Assembly (NCBI GenBank): GCA_946626015.1
Contig: CAMOTT010000009.1
Span: 1 to 25,840, forward strand
Direction of reading: 5' to 3'
DNA length: 25,840 nt
Origin: an uncultured Clostridia bacterium
GTDB taxonomy: Bacteria > Bacillota > Clostridia > Oscillospirales > Acutalibacteraceae
A model generated the notes under the pieces. The model ran no database searches. It was not told the DNA's origin and saw only the letters and a list, made by a program, of their open reading frames with translations. Positions within the stretch are counted from its first letter, which is position 1; each line of letters starts with the position of its first letter. The position numbers were made by a program, and so were the translations under genes. Below are positions 9,101 to 15,889 of this stretch, piece by piece.

Positions 9101-9438
9101 TCGACGACGACACCGTGATCCTGGGCATGGAAAATCAGGTCAGGGGCGTTTTTATACCCGTCAGGGAGAAGGACGGGAAGTTCAGCGGCAGCCTTATCTC
9201 CCTTGAGACCCTGGGCAAGCTGGAAAAAAGGGTGCGCGGAATAATCTCCCGGATGGCAGTGGAGCTGCACAGGGGCGAGATCCCGGCTCTGCCGGCGGAG
9301 TCCGTCAACTACAAGGATATCTGCCGCTATTGCGAATATTTGTCCGTCTGCGGCCACGAAAACGACTCCCGGCTCCGCAGATTCGACAAGCTCCCCTTCA
9401 GTGAAAGCCTTAAACAGCTTGTCGAACAGCCCGAGTAG
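6103..9438 (+). CDS. addB: ATP-dependent helicase/nuclease subunit B (AddB/RexB)
   Basis: The 1111-aa protein begins with a Walker A motif (GKIGAGKT, residues 7-14) and VPEQYSFSCERALL, typical of AddB. The C-terminal nuclease has GNTVHKVLENLL, GSVDRVDSM and IVDYKSG (Asp920, Lys922). An iron-sulphur staple is formed by Cys763 (FYRCPF) and Cys1074, Cys1077 and Cys1083 (C-x2-C-x5-C), the same spacing as in known AddB. With AddA it makes the RecBCD-like complex that resects double-strand breaks and recognises Chi. The start is a GTG with AGAGGTG five bases upstream. It follows the GH2 gene by 50 bases and may be read from the same promoter. addA, normally directly downstream, is absent; a terminator and recG follow instead. 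Confidence 0.96.
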   Translation: MLELILGKIGAGKTVYAYNLIKKYVNSGTEKVILIVPEQYSFSCERALLDLLGPKDADKAEVFSFTRMAERFFEETGAGRKPFVSKGGRTLLMSLAIESVSDRLEIFSRGTDALTEEMLRLSDEFKQCAVTPDELAGAAEQMEQGFLKSKTGEIALIISAYNALLKQKFSDDKDLLTEMYEALGGTDYFKDSVVVIDSFKGFTRQEYKIIERILTQAEETCVTLCADTLNSSRGSDVFAVVRKTGQKLMDCANRHGVKIAEPVIVDRRREADRRPAPIAALEAGLYSPAPEICEEPDGSVSIVSAVDRAEECAFVARTIKRLVRTQGLRYRDFAVIARDMAAYEAPLRSALKKCGAAVFEDTRQPIIVQPLISLARHSLNIAANGFSLSSLMACLKTGLSALTVEEISQLENYAIMWKINGRKWLEDFTMHPKGYGAAMTPEDEEALAGLNSLRRLAVEPLEKLRRELKETDGKSAAKALYLFLKETGVPERLKQLALDLDSQGEKELAGEQERVWDILMSVLDDFASVMDGAPVTAKKFSELFDRVIALQSLGNIPNGLDEITVGEASRVRLSSPKVTFAVGVNDGIFPAAPITGGMLTDSDRKALQTLGINIENTCEYQIMDERFTAYAVLCSPEERLYVTYSMSGADGSELSPSELVSQIKTILPSCPAFDTVDEEPLKRAEGYSPAFELMCELRPKKNKLYASLEEIFSGDPEYAGRLDALNRAADKLPFRIDDPEAARELFGQNMNLSASVIESFYRCPFAYFCRYGLRAAPVKPGEFDAMQQGNTVHKVLENLLTEHGIDELEGCSTEERKALIDAFLKQYLEENLGGAEKSERFTYLYNRLISVLNEVLERLLREFSQSSFRPVDFELKIDGDGDIKPYVIHAEDGSLIRLRGSVDRVDSMERNGKNYIRIVDYKSGVKEFSLSDVMQGLNMQMLIYLYAVKQNGGERYGDIVPSGILYMPANARTIDCDRDISPEELRDKKTGNGKMSGMILDDDTVILGMENQVRGVFIPVREKDGKFSGSLISLETLGKLEKRVRGIISRMAVELHRGEIPALPAESVNYKDICRYCEYLSVCGHENDSRLRRFDKLPFSESLKQLVEQPE

Positions 9439-9475
9439 AAGCCCCGGGTCAGCAACAAAAGGAACAATACAATAA

Positions 9476-9517
9476 CCCCTCTTCCGACAAACGTGCCGAA
9501 GAGGGGCTGTTTTTGTT
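9476..9517. terminator. Shared intrinsic terminator between addB and recG
   Basis: A 9-bp stem CCCCTCTTC/GAAGAGGGG (9476-9484 and 9498-9506) is followed on the plus strand by CTGTTTTTG. On the minus strand the same hairpin is followed by a less pure T-rich stretch. It should stop addB transcription efficiently and may also stop recG transcription. Confidence 0.85.
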
Positions 9518-9549
9518 CTCCGCTGTTTACTTTTTGGATATATCGTGGG

Positions 9550-11589
9550 CTAATTCAGTCCTCCCCGGCCGCCCCGGGTGAACAGTTCCTCCACGGCTTT
9601 GCGGAGGTAAAAGTTCTCCGGGCTTTCAAGGTAATAGTCCTCCGCCAGTATCTTCTGTGTGGCGTCCCTTGTGAGGGTTAGCAACCTTGTATCCGTGAGC
9701 ATTTCCGCAAACCGCAGATCCGGCAGACCGTGCTGACGGGAGCCGAAGAAGTCCCCCGGCCCTCTAAGCTTAAGATCCTCGTCGGCTATTTTGAAACCGT
9801 CGGTGGTTTTGGTCATTATTTCCAGCCGCCTGCGGGTCTCTCCGCCCATGGCGTCCGAGATGAGTATGCAGGTGGAACGCTCGCTGCCCCTGCCCACTCT
9901 GCCCCGGAGCTGGTGCAGCTGGGAGAGCCCGAACCGCTCCGCGTTTTCGATGACCATTATCACCGCGTTGGGCACGTCCACACCCACCTCGATGACGGTG
10001 GTGGACACAAGGAGCTGTACCTGCCCGGTTACAAAGTCCAGCATCACCTTTTCTTTTTCTTTGGGCTTCATTTTGCCGTGGAGCAGACCCAGCCGGTAGC
10101 CGTAAAAAGCCCCGGCGGCAAGCTCCTGAACATAGTCCTGCGCCGCGGCGGCGTCCGTCTCCTCGCTGCCCTCCACCAAGGGGCAGACCACGTAGCCCTG
10201 CCTGCCCTCGTTCAGGAATTTTTTGACGTAGCCGTACGCCCGGGCCCGTTTGTCCCCGGTTATGGCGTAGGTCTCCACCGGGATCCTCCCCGGGGGCAGC
10301 TCGTCCAGCACGGAGATATCCAGATCCCCGTAAATTATCAGCGCCAGAGTTCGGGGTATGGGGGTGGCGGACATGACCAGCATATGGGGATTGTCCCCCT
10401 TTTCAAACAAGGCTCCCCTTTGGCGCACGCCGAAGCGGTGCTGTTCATCCACAACTATAAAGCCCAGCGCCTTGAAGGTCACGGTGTCCTGTATTATGGC
10501 GTGGGTGCCGATGACAAGGGATATCTCCCCCTCCTTGAGCCCGGCGATTATTTTCTTCTTCTCCGACGCCTTTGTGGAGCCGGTGAGCAGGGCAAGGCTT
10601 ATGCCCGTGCCCTCAAGCAGCGCCGACAGGGTCTTGAAGTGCTGCTGCGCCAGTATCTCCGTGGGCGCCATAAGGGCGCTTTGATATCCGTTTTTTGCCG
10701 CGGAGTAGATGAGCGCCGCCGCCACGGCGGTTTTACCGGAGCCAACGTCACCCTGGAGCAGCCTGTTCATGGGCAGGCCGCTTTTCATATCCTCCGCCGC
10801 CTCCCGCACTGCCCGCTTCTGCGCCCCTGTGGGGGCAAAGGGCAGCAGGCTGAAAAACTCACGGGTACAGTCGTTTTTCAGCACCACCGGTGTGGCGGAT
10901 TTTTCCCTGCCCTTGAGCCGGGCAAGCCCCAGCTGCAAAAGCAGGAACTCCTCAAAGATCAGCCTGTTCCGCGCCCGTTCAAGGGTCAGCCTGTCCTTGG
11001 GGAAATGTATGTTTTGTATCGCCTCCTTAAGAGGCATTAGTCCCTGTTCTTTTATGATATATCCGGGCAGGGTCTCCCCTATCTCGCTCCCGGCCTGAGC
11101 CAGCGCCCCGGCCACCAGCTTTTCGATGGCGTTGGTGGTGAGGGAGGCGGTCTGGGAATAGATGGGTCTGATCTTCTGCCCTGCGTTTACGGGGCGGATC
11201 TCCGGGGAGGTCATCTCCCTGTAATAGTTGTTGCCGGAAATTTTGCCGAAGAAAAGGTACTCCTCCCCCTCCGCCAGCTTCTCCGCCGCGTATTTGCTGT
11301 TAAAGATGGTCACGCGCATAACGGAGCGACCGTCCGTCACCCTTGTGGAGTAGATGGTCATACCCTTGCGGATGAGCTGAGCCGTGGGGTTGTGGTCAAC
11401 TATGCCCCTAACACAGCAGGGCGTGTCAAGGGGCGCTTCGTCTATGGCAAGGGGGTTGCTCCAGTCCTCATATGTACGGGGATAATAGCGGATAAGGTCG
11501 CCCACGGTGAAGATCTCCAGCCTGTACAACAGCGCCGCGCGCTTTTCGCCCACGCCCTTGAGGTACCTTACGTCACTGTCGAGCCTCAT
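9550..11589 (-). CDS. recG: ATP-dependent DNA helicase RecG
   Basis: This is full length at 679 aa. Residues 1-150 carry the wedge (OB) region (YLKGVGEKRAALLYRLEI, GDLIRYYPRTYED). The helicase core shows Walker A GDVGSGKT (280-287), APTEILAQQH, DEQHRFGVRQ (from 381), SATPIPRTLAL, and later HGKMKPKEKE, TTVIEVGVDVPNA, QLHQLRGRVGRG and the C-terminal RGPGDFFGSRQHG. RecG remodels stalled replication forks and branch-migrates Holliday junctions. GGAGG lies seven bases before the ATG. It follows the Asp23 gene by 36 bases and is the last gene of the long minus-strand block, converging on addB. Confidence 0.98.
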   Translation of the reverse strand: MRLDSDVRYLKGVGEKRAALLYRLEIFTVGDLIRYYPRTYEDWSNPLAIDEAPLDTPCCVRGIVDHNPTAQLIRKGMTIYSTRVTDGRSVMRVTIFNSKYAAEKLAEGEEYLFFGKISGNNYYREMTSPEIRPVNAGQKIRPIYSQTASLTTNAIEKLVAGALAQAGSEIGETLPGYIIKEQGLMPLKEAIQNIHFPKDRLTLERARNRLIFEEFLLLQLGLARLKGREKSATPVVLKNDCTREFFSLLPFAPTGAQKRAVREAAEDMKSGLPMNRLLQGDVGSGKTAVAAALIYSAAKNGYQSALMAPTEILAQQHFKTLSALLEGTGISLALLTGSTKASEKKKIIAGLKEGEISLVIGTHAIIQDTVTFKALGFIVVDEQHRFGVRQRGALFEKGDNPHMLVMSATPIPRTLALIIYGDLDISVLDELPPGRIPVETYAITGDKRARAYGYVKKFLNEGRQGYVVCPLVEGSEETDAAAAQDYVQELAAGAFYGYRLGLLHGKMKPKEKEKVMLDFVTGQVQLLVSTTVIEVGVDVPNAVIMVIENAERFGLSQLHQLRGRVGRGSERSTCILISDAMGGETRRRLEIMTKTTDGFKIADEDLKLRGPGDFFGSRQHGLPDLRFAEMLTDTRLLTLTRDATQKILAEDYYLESPENFYLRKAVEELFTRGGRGGLN

Positions 11590-11625
11590 ATCCTCACCTC
11601 CGTAAAAATCTGCCGTTCCGGCTTC

Positions 11626-11982
11626 TCAGTCCCCGTTCTTCAGCATACCGTCAACAAAGACGTTCACTTTTTTTACCTCAAGCCCGGTAGCCTCCTCAAG
11701 GGTGTACCGGATCTTGTTCACGATGCTCCTCACCGTGGCGGAAATGTTCAGTTCATATGTCACGATTATGTGCAGATCCGCGGTCAGGCCGTTGCCCTCC
11801 CGGCCGACGGATATTCCGTCTCCCTTTTTGCCACCCCGGAAAAACCGCTTCAGACTGCGGACTCCACCGCTCTGAGCCAGCCCGGCAAAACCGAAGCAGG
11901 ACTCCAGCGCGCTGCTTATCACCGTGTAAAAATATTCGTCTGTCAATTCTATAATGCCATAAGATGTTTCAAGTTTTATCAT
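11626..11982 (-). CDS. Asp23/Gls24 family protein (YloU-like)
   Basis: The 118-aa protein begins MIKLETSYGIIELTDEYFYT and contains LHIIVTYELNISATVRSIVN followed by KVNVFVDGM, the core pattern of the Asp23/Gls24 envelope-stress family. Members sit at the cytoplasmic side of the membrane and in several Firmicutes lie near ribosome, DAK or recG genes. The ATG at 11982 has AAGGTGA five bases upstream. The frame stays open further upstream without a usable start signal. An internal Gly/Lys/Arg-rich loop (residues about 38-60) separates the two halves of the domain. It lies between the solute-binding protein gene and recG. Confidence 0.9.
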   Translation of the reverse strand: MIKLETSYGIIELTDEYFYTVISSALESCFGFAGLAQSGGVRSLKRFFRGGKKGDGISVGREGNGLTADLHIIVTYELNISATVRSIVNKIRYTLEEATGLEVKKVNVFVDGMLKNGD

Positions 11983-12022
11983 AAATATCACCTTTTTTGA
12001 GGAATGCTCCGTCAAGGCTCGC

Positions 12023-12100
12023 GCGATCGGTTTGACCGGCATATTATGAGATATCCGGTGACCGTCGGGAAAGCCGGAGTATGCGATCGGTTTGACCGGC
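12023..12100. repeat. Pair of identical 18-bp direct repeats upstream of the Asp23 gene
   Basis: GCGATCGGTTTGACCGGC occurs at 12023-12040 and again, without mismatch, at 12083-12100, exactly 60 bases apart. Each copy contains a small dyad (CGGT-TTG-ACCG). They lie in the 129-base gap between the solute-binding protein stop and the Asp23 start. A possible minus-strand -10 box CATAAT (12048-12043) lies between them. The repeat is seen directly; operator function is inference. Confidence 0.7.
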
Positions 12101-12111
12101 GGGAACAAAAA

Positions 12112-13731
12112 CTAAAATGTCCATGTTTGAATGTCGCAGAAGACGTCGCTCTCCCAGGCCTTGAGCTCCATGCGCAGAGTTCTGGCGCAGGCGGCTATGC
12201 CCATACGGAAGCACAGGGGCACAAAGGGCAGCTCAACGCCGAAATCGGAGATGAATTTGCTCATTTCTCCCGTCCCCTCAAGGAAGGCCTTATAGCTCTC
12301 AAGGCTCAGCTCCCCGGGGATGACCTTTTCGGACAGTCCGCCCTTGAGCAGGGGCAGGAGGTTCATGTTCCTTGTGAGTCTGGTCTCCGCCAGCAGGATG
12401 TCGAACTCCCCGTCCTTCACCGCCTGAGCGTAGTCCTTATAGGGGAGCTTCCTTGTGTTTATAACAATATTGACCTGAGCCAGCTGCCGGGTCAGGTACT
12501 CCGCCGTTTTGACCTTGAACTGGTTGTCGCCGTTTACGAGAAGGGTAAATTCAAGGGGCGTTTTCCCGTCGTTGACGGCATTATATTTGTTCACCTTGGT
12601 AAAGCCCATTTTCTCCAGCGCCGCCCGAACCTCGTCCAGCCGCTGGGCGGTACTAACACCCGCGCCTTCGGTTTTGCTCCACGCCGGGTTGAAGGGCAGG
12701 GCCGATTTTACCGCGTTGCCCTGATATGCCATATCCGCTATCTGGGCGCGGTCAACGGCCATGGAAAGGATGAGCCTTATGCGGTTGTCCGAAAGCGCCC
12801 GGTTCTCCGAATTAAAGGCAAGGTAGATCAGGTTGTTGAGGATCACCCGGGAGGTGTTGGCATTGACCCGGCTGTATATGCCGGAGGAAAGATCGTCAAA
12901 ATAAAAATCGTATTCCCCCACCTCAAGGCCTCCCCTGACGGAGGAGGCGTTGGTCATCCGCACAAGCTCGATCTCGTTTATCCGGGGGAAGTAACCCCCC
13001 AGCCTGTCCTGATTGCTCACAAGGGAAAAGCCCCCGTCCGTTTTTTTGAGGACGTATCTTCCGCTGCCCACCGGAGTGGTGGAAAGGAAGATCTCATCGT
13101 CGGTCTTTTCCGCGTTGGCAAGCTGCACCTCGGTCTCGTCCGTTTCTTTGTTTGTTTTGCTCTTGTTCTTTTCCACGTCCTTGTGGGTGCCCTTTTTGAT
13201 GATGGGAAAATCAAGGCAGTTCTCCGCGAAGGGGTCGTTTGCCTTGAGGCTGAACACCACCGTGTAAGCGCCGCTTGCGGAGGCGCTCTCAAAGTTCACA
13301 AGTCTTTCGGAATATGCTTCGGTTTTTTTCGCAAGGTCAAAGGAGTAGACCACGTCCTCCCCGGTAAGGGCGGCGCCGTCGGTAAACTTAAGGGAATTTA
13401 TGATAGTCACGGAAAGGGATCTGCCGGAGTTTGACGAGCCGGAGGCTATGACCTCCCGGGGCTCGAATTTTTCGTTCACCGTGTACAGCGGATCGTACAT
13501 CAGCGCGGTGAGTTCCATATTCGCAAGGGAATCCGCCGCGTAGGGATCAAGATAATCCCCCTTGACGTAGGGCAGTCTTATGGTTCGGGTATCGTCCACC
13601 GTTACGGGGCTGCTCTGATCCACGGTGGTTTTTTCCTCGGCCGGGTCGGGGTCGCCGCCCTTGCAGCCCCAAAGGCCGCAGAGCAGTATGGCAAATATTG
13701 TTATAACAGCCGCGACTCTTTTAAAATACAT
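12112..13731 (-). CDS. Family 5 extracellular solute-binding lipoprotein (OppA/DppA-like)
   Basis: The 539-aa protein has a lipoprotein signal (MYFKRVAAVITIFAILLCGLWGC, lipidated Cys23) and then the SBP_bac_5 fold. Recognisable blocks are LDPYAADSLANMELTALMYDP, LKFTDGAALTGEDVVYSFDLAKK, VGSGRYVLKK, NDQNRIR-like NRIRLILSMAVDRAQIADMAY and LAFNSENRALSDN. Such proteins capture peptides or similar ligands outside the membrane for an ABC importer. No permease or ATPase genes are near, so it is an orphan receptor or has a non-transport role. It carries an unusual charged insertion (KDVEKNKSKTNKETDETE) in the N-terminal lobe. The ATG at 13731 is preferred because GAGG lies nine bases upstream; an ATG at 13740 has no spacing. 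It starts 17 bases after mnmE. Confidence 0.88.
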   Translation of the reverse strand: MYFKRVAAVITIFAILLCGLWGCKGGDPDPAEEKTTVDQSSPVTVDDTRTIRLPYVKGDYLDPYAADSLANMELTALMYDPLYTVNEKFEPREVIASGSSNSGRSLSVTIINSLKFTDGAALTGEDVVYSFDLAKKTEAYSERLVNFESASASGAYTVVFSLKANDPFAENCLDFPIIKKGTHKDVEKNKSKTNKETDETEVQLANAEKTDDEIFLSTTPVGSGRYVLKKTDGGFSLVSNQDRLGGYFPRINEIELVRMTNASSVRGGLEVGEYDFYFDDLSSGIYSRVNANTSRVILNNLIYLAFNSENRALSDNRIRLILSMAVDRAQIADMAYQGNAVKSALPFNPAWSKTEGAGVSTAQRLDEVRAALEKMGFTKVNKYNAVNDGKTPLEFTLLVNGDNQFKVKTAEYLTRQLAQVNIVINTRKLPYKDYAQAVKDGEFDILLAETRLTRNMNLLPLLKGGLSEKVIPGELSLESYKAFLEGTGEMSKFISDFGVELPFVPLCFRMGIAACARTLRMELKAWESDVFCDIQTWTF

Positions 13732-13748
13732 CCTTATCATCCTCAAAA

Positions 13749-15116
13749 TTATTTGCCCACGCAAAATCTGGCAAAGACCTCGTCCACTACCGCCTCGCCT
13801 GCGCGCTGGCCCGTAAGCTCCAGCAGGGCGTCGATGGCTGAATCCATGCACACGTTCACCGCGTCAAGGGTCATGCCGTTCTCCATGGCTTCGATGCCCT
13901 CCGCAAGGGTCTGCTCCGCCCTAAGGCAGCAGGCTCTCTGCCGCTCGTTTGCAAGCATGGCGCAGGAGGGGTCGAAATCCTCCGTACCCAAAAGCTCCTC
14001 CACGCACCGGCTCAGGCTCTCCGCGCTGCCCGGGTCAAGCGCCGATATCTCAAGGCATCTGTCTGAGTGGCTCTTTATGTATTCTCTGTCCGTCTCGCAG
14101 GGCAGGTCAGCTTTGTTTATTATGGCTATGCTCCGTTTGCCCCGGCAGGCGTCAAGCAGCTCCCTGTCTCCGTCGGCAAGCGGCCGGGAACCGTCCAGCA
14201 CGATAAGCGCCAGCTCCGCCCGGGCAAGCCTTTTCTTCGCCAGCTCCACGCCGATGCTCTCCACCGGGTTTTCCGTCTGATGTATGCCGGCGGTGTCCGC
14301 AAGCCTTAGCGTCACGTTGCCCAGCCTCACCGTTTCCTCCACCACGTCTCGGGTGGTGCCGGCATAGCTTGTAACGATGGACCGCTCCCTGCCGGAGAGC
14401 AGGTTCATCAGGGTGGATTTGCCCACGTTGGGTCTGCCGGCGATGACGGTATCTATGCCGTCGATCACGGCTTTTCCGCTGTCAAAGCGGTCAAGGAGGG
14501 CTTTGAGCTTTTCCCTCACCGCTTTCATATCCCGCAATATTTTTTCAAGCTCTATTTCCTCGATCTCCTCGTCCGGGTAATCCACCCAGGCGGAGATATG
14601 GGCGCAATGACCCACAAGCACCTGAGCCGCCTGTGTTATCTCCCGGCTCAGGGCGCCGTCCAGAGCGTTGAGGGCGGCGTTTGCCGCCTGCTCCCCCTTG
14701 GCGGAGATAAGAGACATCACCGCCTCCGCCTCGGAGAGGTCTATTTTTCCGTTTAAAAAAGCCCGTTTTGTGAATTCCCCGGGCTTAGCCGGCACGGCTC
14801 CTGCTTTCAGGACAGCCTGCAGCACCCTTTGGGTCACGTACAGACCCCCGTGGCAGCAGATCTCCGCCACGTTCTCCCCGGTATAGCTGTGGGGCGCCCT
14901 GAACACAAGGCACACCGCCTCGTCAATGGGCTGTTCCCCGTCAAAGACCCTCCCGTAAAGGGCGCGGTAGCCGGGGAGCTCCCCGGGCTTTTTCTCCCCC
15001 ACGGGCATAAAAATACTGTCGGCAACGGACAGGGCATTTTCTCCGCTGATGCGGATAATGCCTATTCCCCCTGCCGACTGCGGTGTGGCTATTGCCGCTA
15101 TGGTTTGGGCGGACAT
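13749..15116 (-). CDS. mnmE: tRNA uridine-5-carboxymethylaminomethyl(34) synthesis GTPase MnmE
   Basis: Full length at 455 aa. The N-terminal tetrahydrofolate-binding domain has TIAAIATPQSAGGIGIIRIS and PHSYTGENVAEICCHGG. The G domain shows GRPNVGKST (227-235), GTTRD (253-257), DTAG (274-277) and NKAD (334-337). The protein ends in FCVGK with Cys452, the conserved C-terminal catalytic motif. MnmE works with MnmG to modify the wobble uridine of certain tRNAs. The ATG at 15116 is preferred (GAGG eight bases upstream); a GTG three codons earlier lies within that site. mnmG, often nearby in other Firmicutes, is not in this window. It lies 10 bases after the MinD-like gene, so cotranscription is nearly certain. 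Confidence 0.98.
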   Translation of the reverse strand: MSAQTIAAIATPQSAGGIGIIRISGENALSVADSIFMPVGEKKPGELPGYRALYGRVFDGEQPIDEAVCLVFRAPHSYTGENVAEICCHGGLYVTQRVLQAVLKAGAVPAKPGEFTKRAFLNGKIDLSEAEAVMSLISAKGEQAANAALNALDGALSREITQAAQVLVGHCAHISAWVDYPDEEIEEIELEKILRDMKAVREKLKALLDRFDSGKAVIDGIDTVIAGRPNVGKSTLMNLLSGRERSIVTSYAGTTRDVVEETVRLGNVTLRLADTAGIHQTENPVESIGVELAKKRLARAELALIVLDGSRPLADGDRELLDACRGKRSIAIINKADLPCETDREYIKSHSDRCLEISALDPGSAESLSRCVEELLGTEDFDPSCAMLANERQRACCLRAEQTLAEGIEAMENGMTLDAVNVCMDSAIDALLELTGQRAGEAVVDEVFARFCVGK

Positions 15117-15126
15117 ACCTGACACC

Positions 15127-15867
15127 TCACTTGATCCTGAGTTTTATCTCCTCGCCGTCTATCCTCCCGGCAATACGGGCGGCCGCCTTGAACGCCTCGC
15201 TGCTCTTTGGCAGAGACATTCCCCTGTGCAGGCAAAGCTCGATGGCCTCGTCGTCGGGAACGGCGCCGATGAGCTGTACTCCGGTGCTGTCTATAACGTC
15301 GTCCACGTTGAGCATCTTGCCGGAGATGGCGGACTTTTTGTCAAACCTGTTTATTATAAGCCGCACGTTCTCCGGATCCATGCCCAGCTCAAAGAGCTTG
15401 TCCGCCGCCGCAGCCACGCTGCGCACACAGACGTTGTCCGGAGTGGAGACGATAAGCGCCTTGTCCGCGGCTCCCATAGCAAGCATGGCGTTGTCCGCGA
15501 TGCCTGCCCCGGCGTCTATGAACACGTAGTCGCAGCCGAATTTTTCGGCGCAGTCGCCGGCAAGCCCGCGCAGCTCCGCCGGGCCGAAGTCCCGGGGCAA
15601 ACGCGCCGGAGCGGCAAGCAGATAAAGCCCCTCCTGCTGTACTGCGGCCTGTTCCGGGTCGCAGAGCTCCTCAACGATATCCCCCCAGGAGAAAAGGACT
15701 TTATCCTGAACGTCCAGTATTATGTCAAGACTGCGCAGACCTATATCGCAATCGATCAGCAGCGCCTTTTTTCCCCTTTGCGCAAAGGCTCTGCCTAAAA
15801 GGGCGGTCATGGAGGATTTACCCACTCCGCCTTTACCTGAAACAACAACGTATATTTCCGACAACAC
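15127..15867 (-). CDS. MinD-like ParA-family ATPase
   Basis: The 246-aa protein has the deviant Walker A GKGGVGKSS (signature Lys12 and Lys17), LLIDCDIGLRSLDIILD resembling MinD's DxGLRNLD block, FIDAGAGI in the Walker B region, and VSTPDNVCVRS. It is closer to MinD than to plasmid ParA. MinD places the division septum by binding the membrane and recruiting MinC. It follows a class B PBP gene, as in many clostridia (mre-pbp2-min). No minC or minE is adjacent. The C-terminus (GRIDGEEIKLRIK) lacks the obvious amphipathic, Phe/Lys-rich membrane helix of MinD. The start is uncertain: GTG at 15867 or TTG at 15864 fit the GGAAGGGAG site; GTG at 15873 is too close to it. Confidence 0.85.
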   Translation of the reverse strand: MLSEIYVVVSGKGGVGKSSMTALLGRAFAQRGKKALLIDCDIGLRSLDIILDVQDKVLFSWGDIVEELCDPEQAAVQQEGLYLLAAPARLPRDFGPAELRGLAGDCAEKFGCDYVFIDAGAGIADNAMLAMGAADKALIVSTPDNVCVRSVAAAADKLFELGMDPENVRLIINRFDKKSAISGKMLNVDDVIDSTGVQLIGAVPDDEAIELCLHRGMSLPKSSEAFKAAARIAGRIDGEEIKLRIK

Positions 15868-15889
15868 AGTCACTCCCTTCCGTATGTGG

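Noticed and set aside
9730..11040. 436-codon open frame antisense to recG
   Set aside because: It is a by-product of G+C-rich codons on the other strand; low-complexity His/Gly/Leu-rich product, no ribosome binding site, and recG is unmistakable.
11983..12108. N-terminal extension of the Asp23 protein containing PVKPIA twice
   Set aside because: The open frame and repeated peptide result from the 18-bp direct repeat spaced by 60 bases (a multiple of 3). The only upstream start is a TTG without a ribosome binding site, and the family begins at MIKLETS.
12004..13434. 476-codon open frame antisense to the solute-binding protein gene
   Set aside because: The product shows no known domain and no start signal, while the opposite strand encodes a clear lipoprotein with family motifs.
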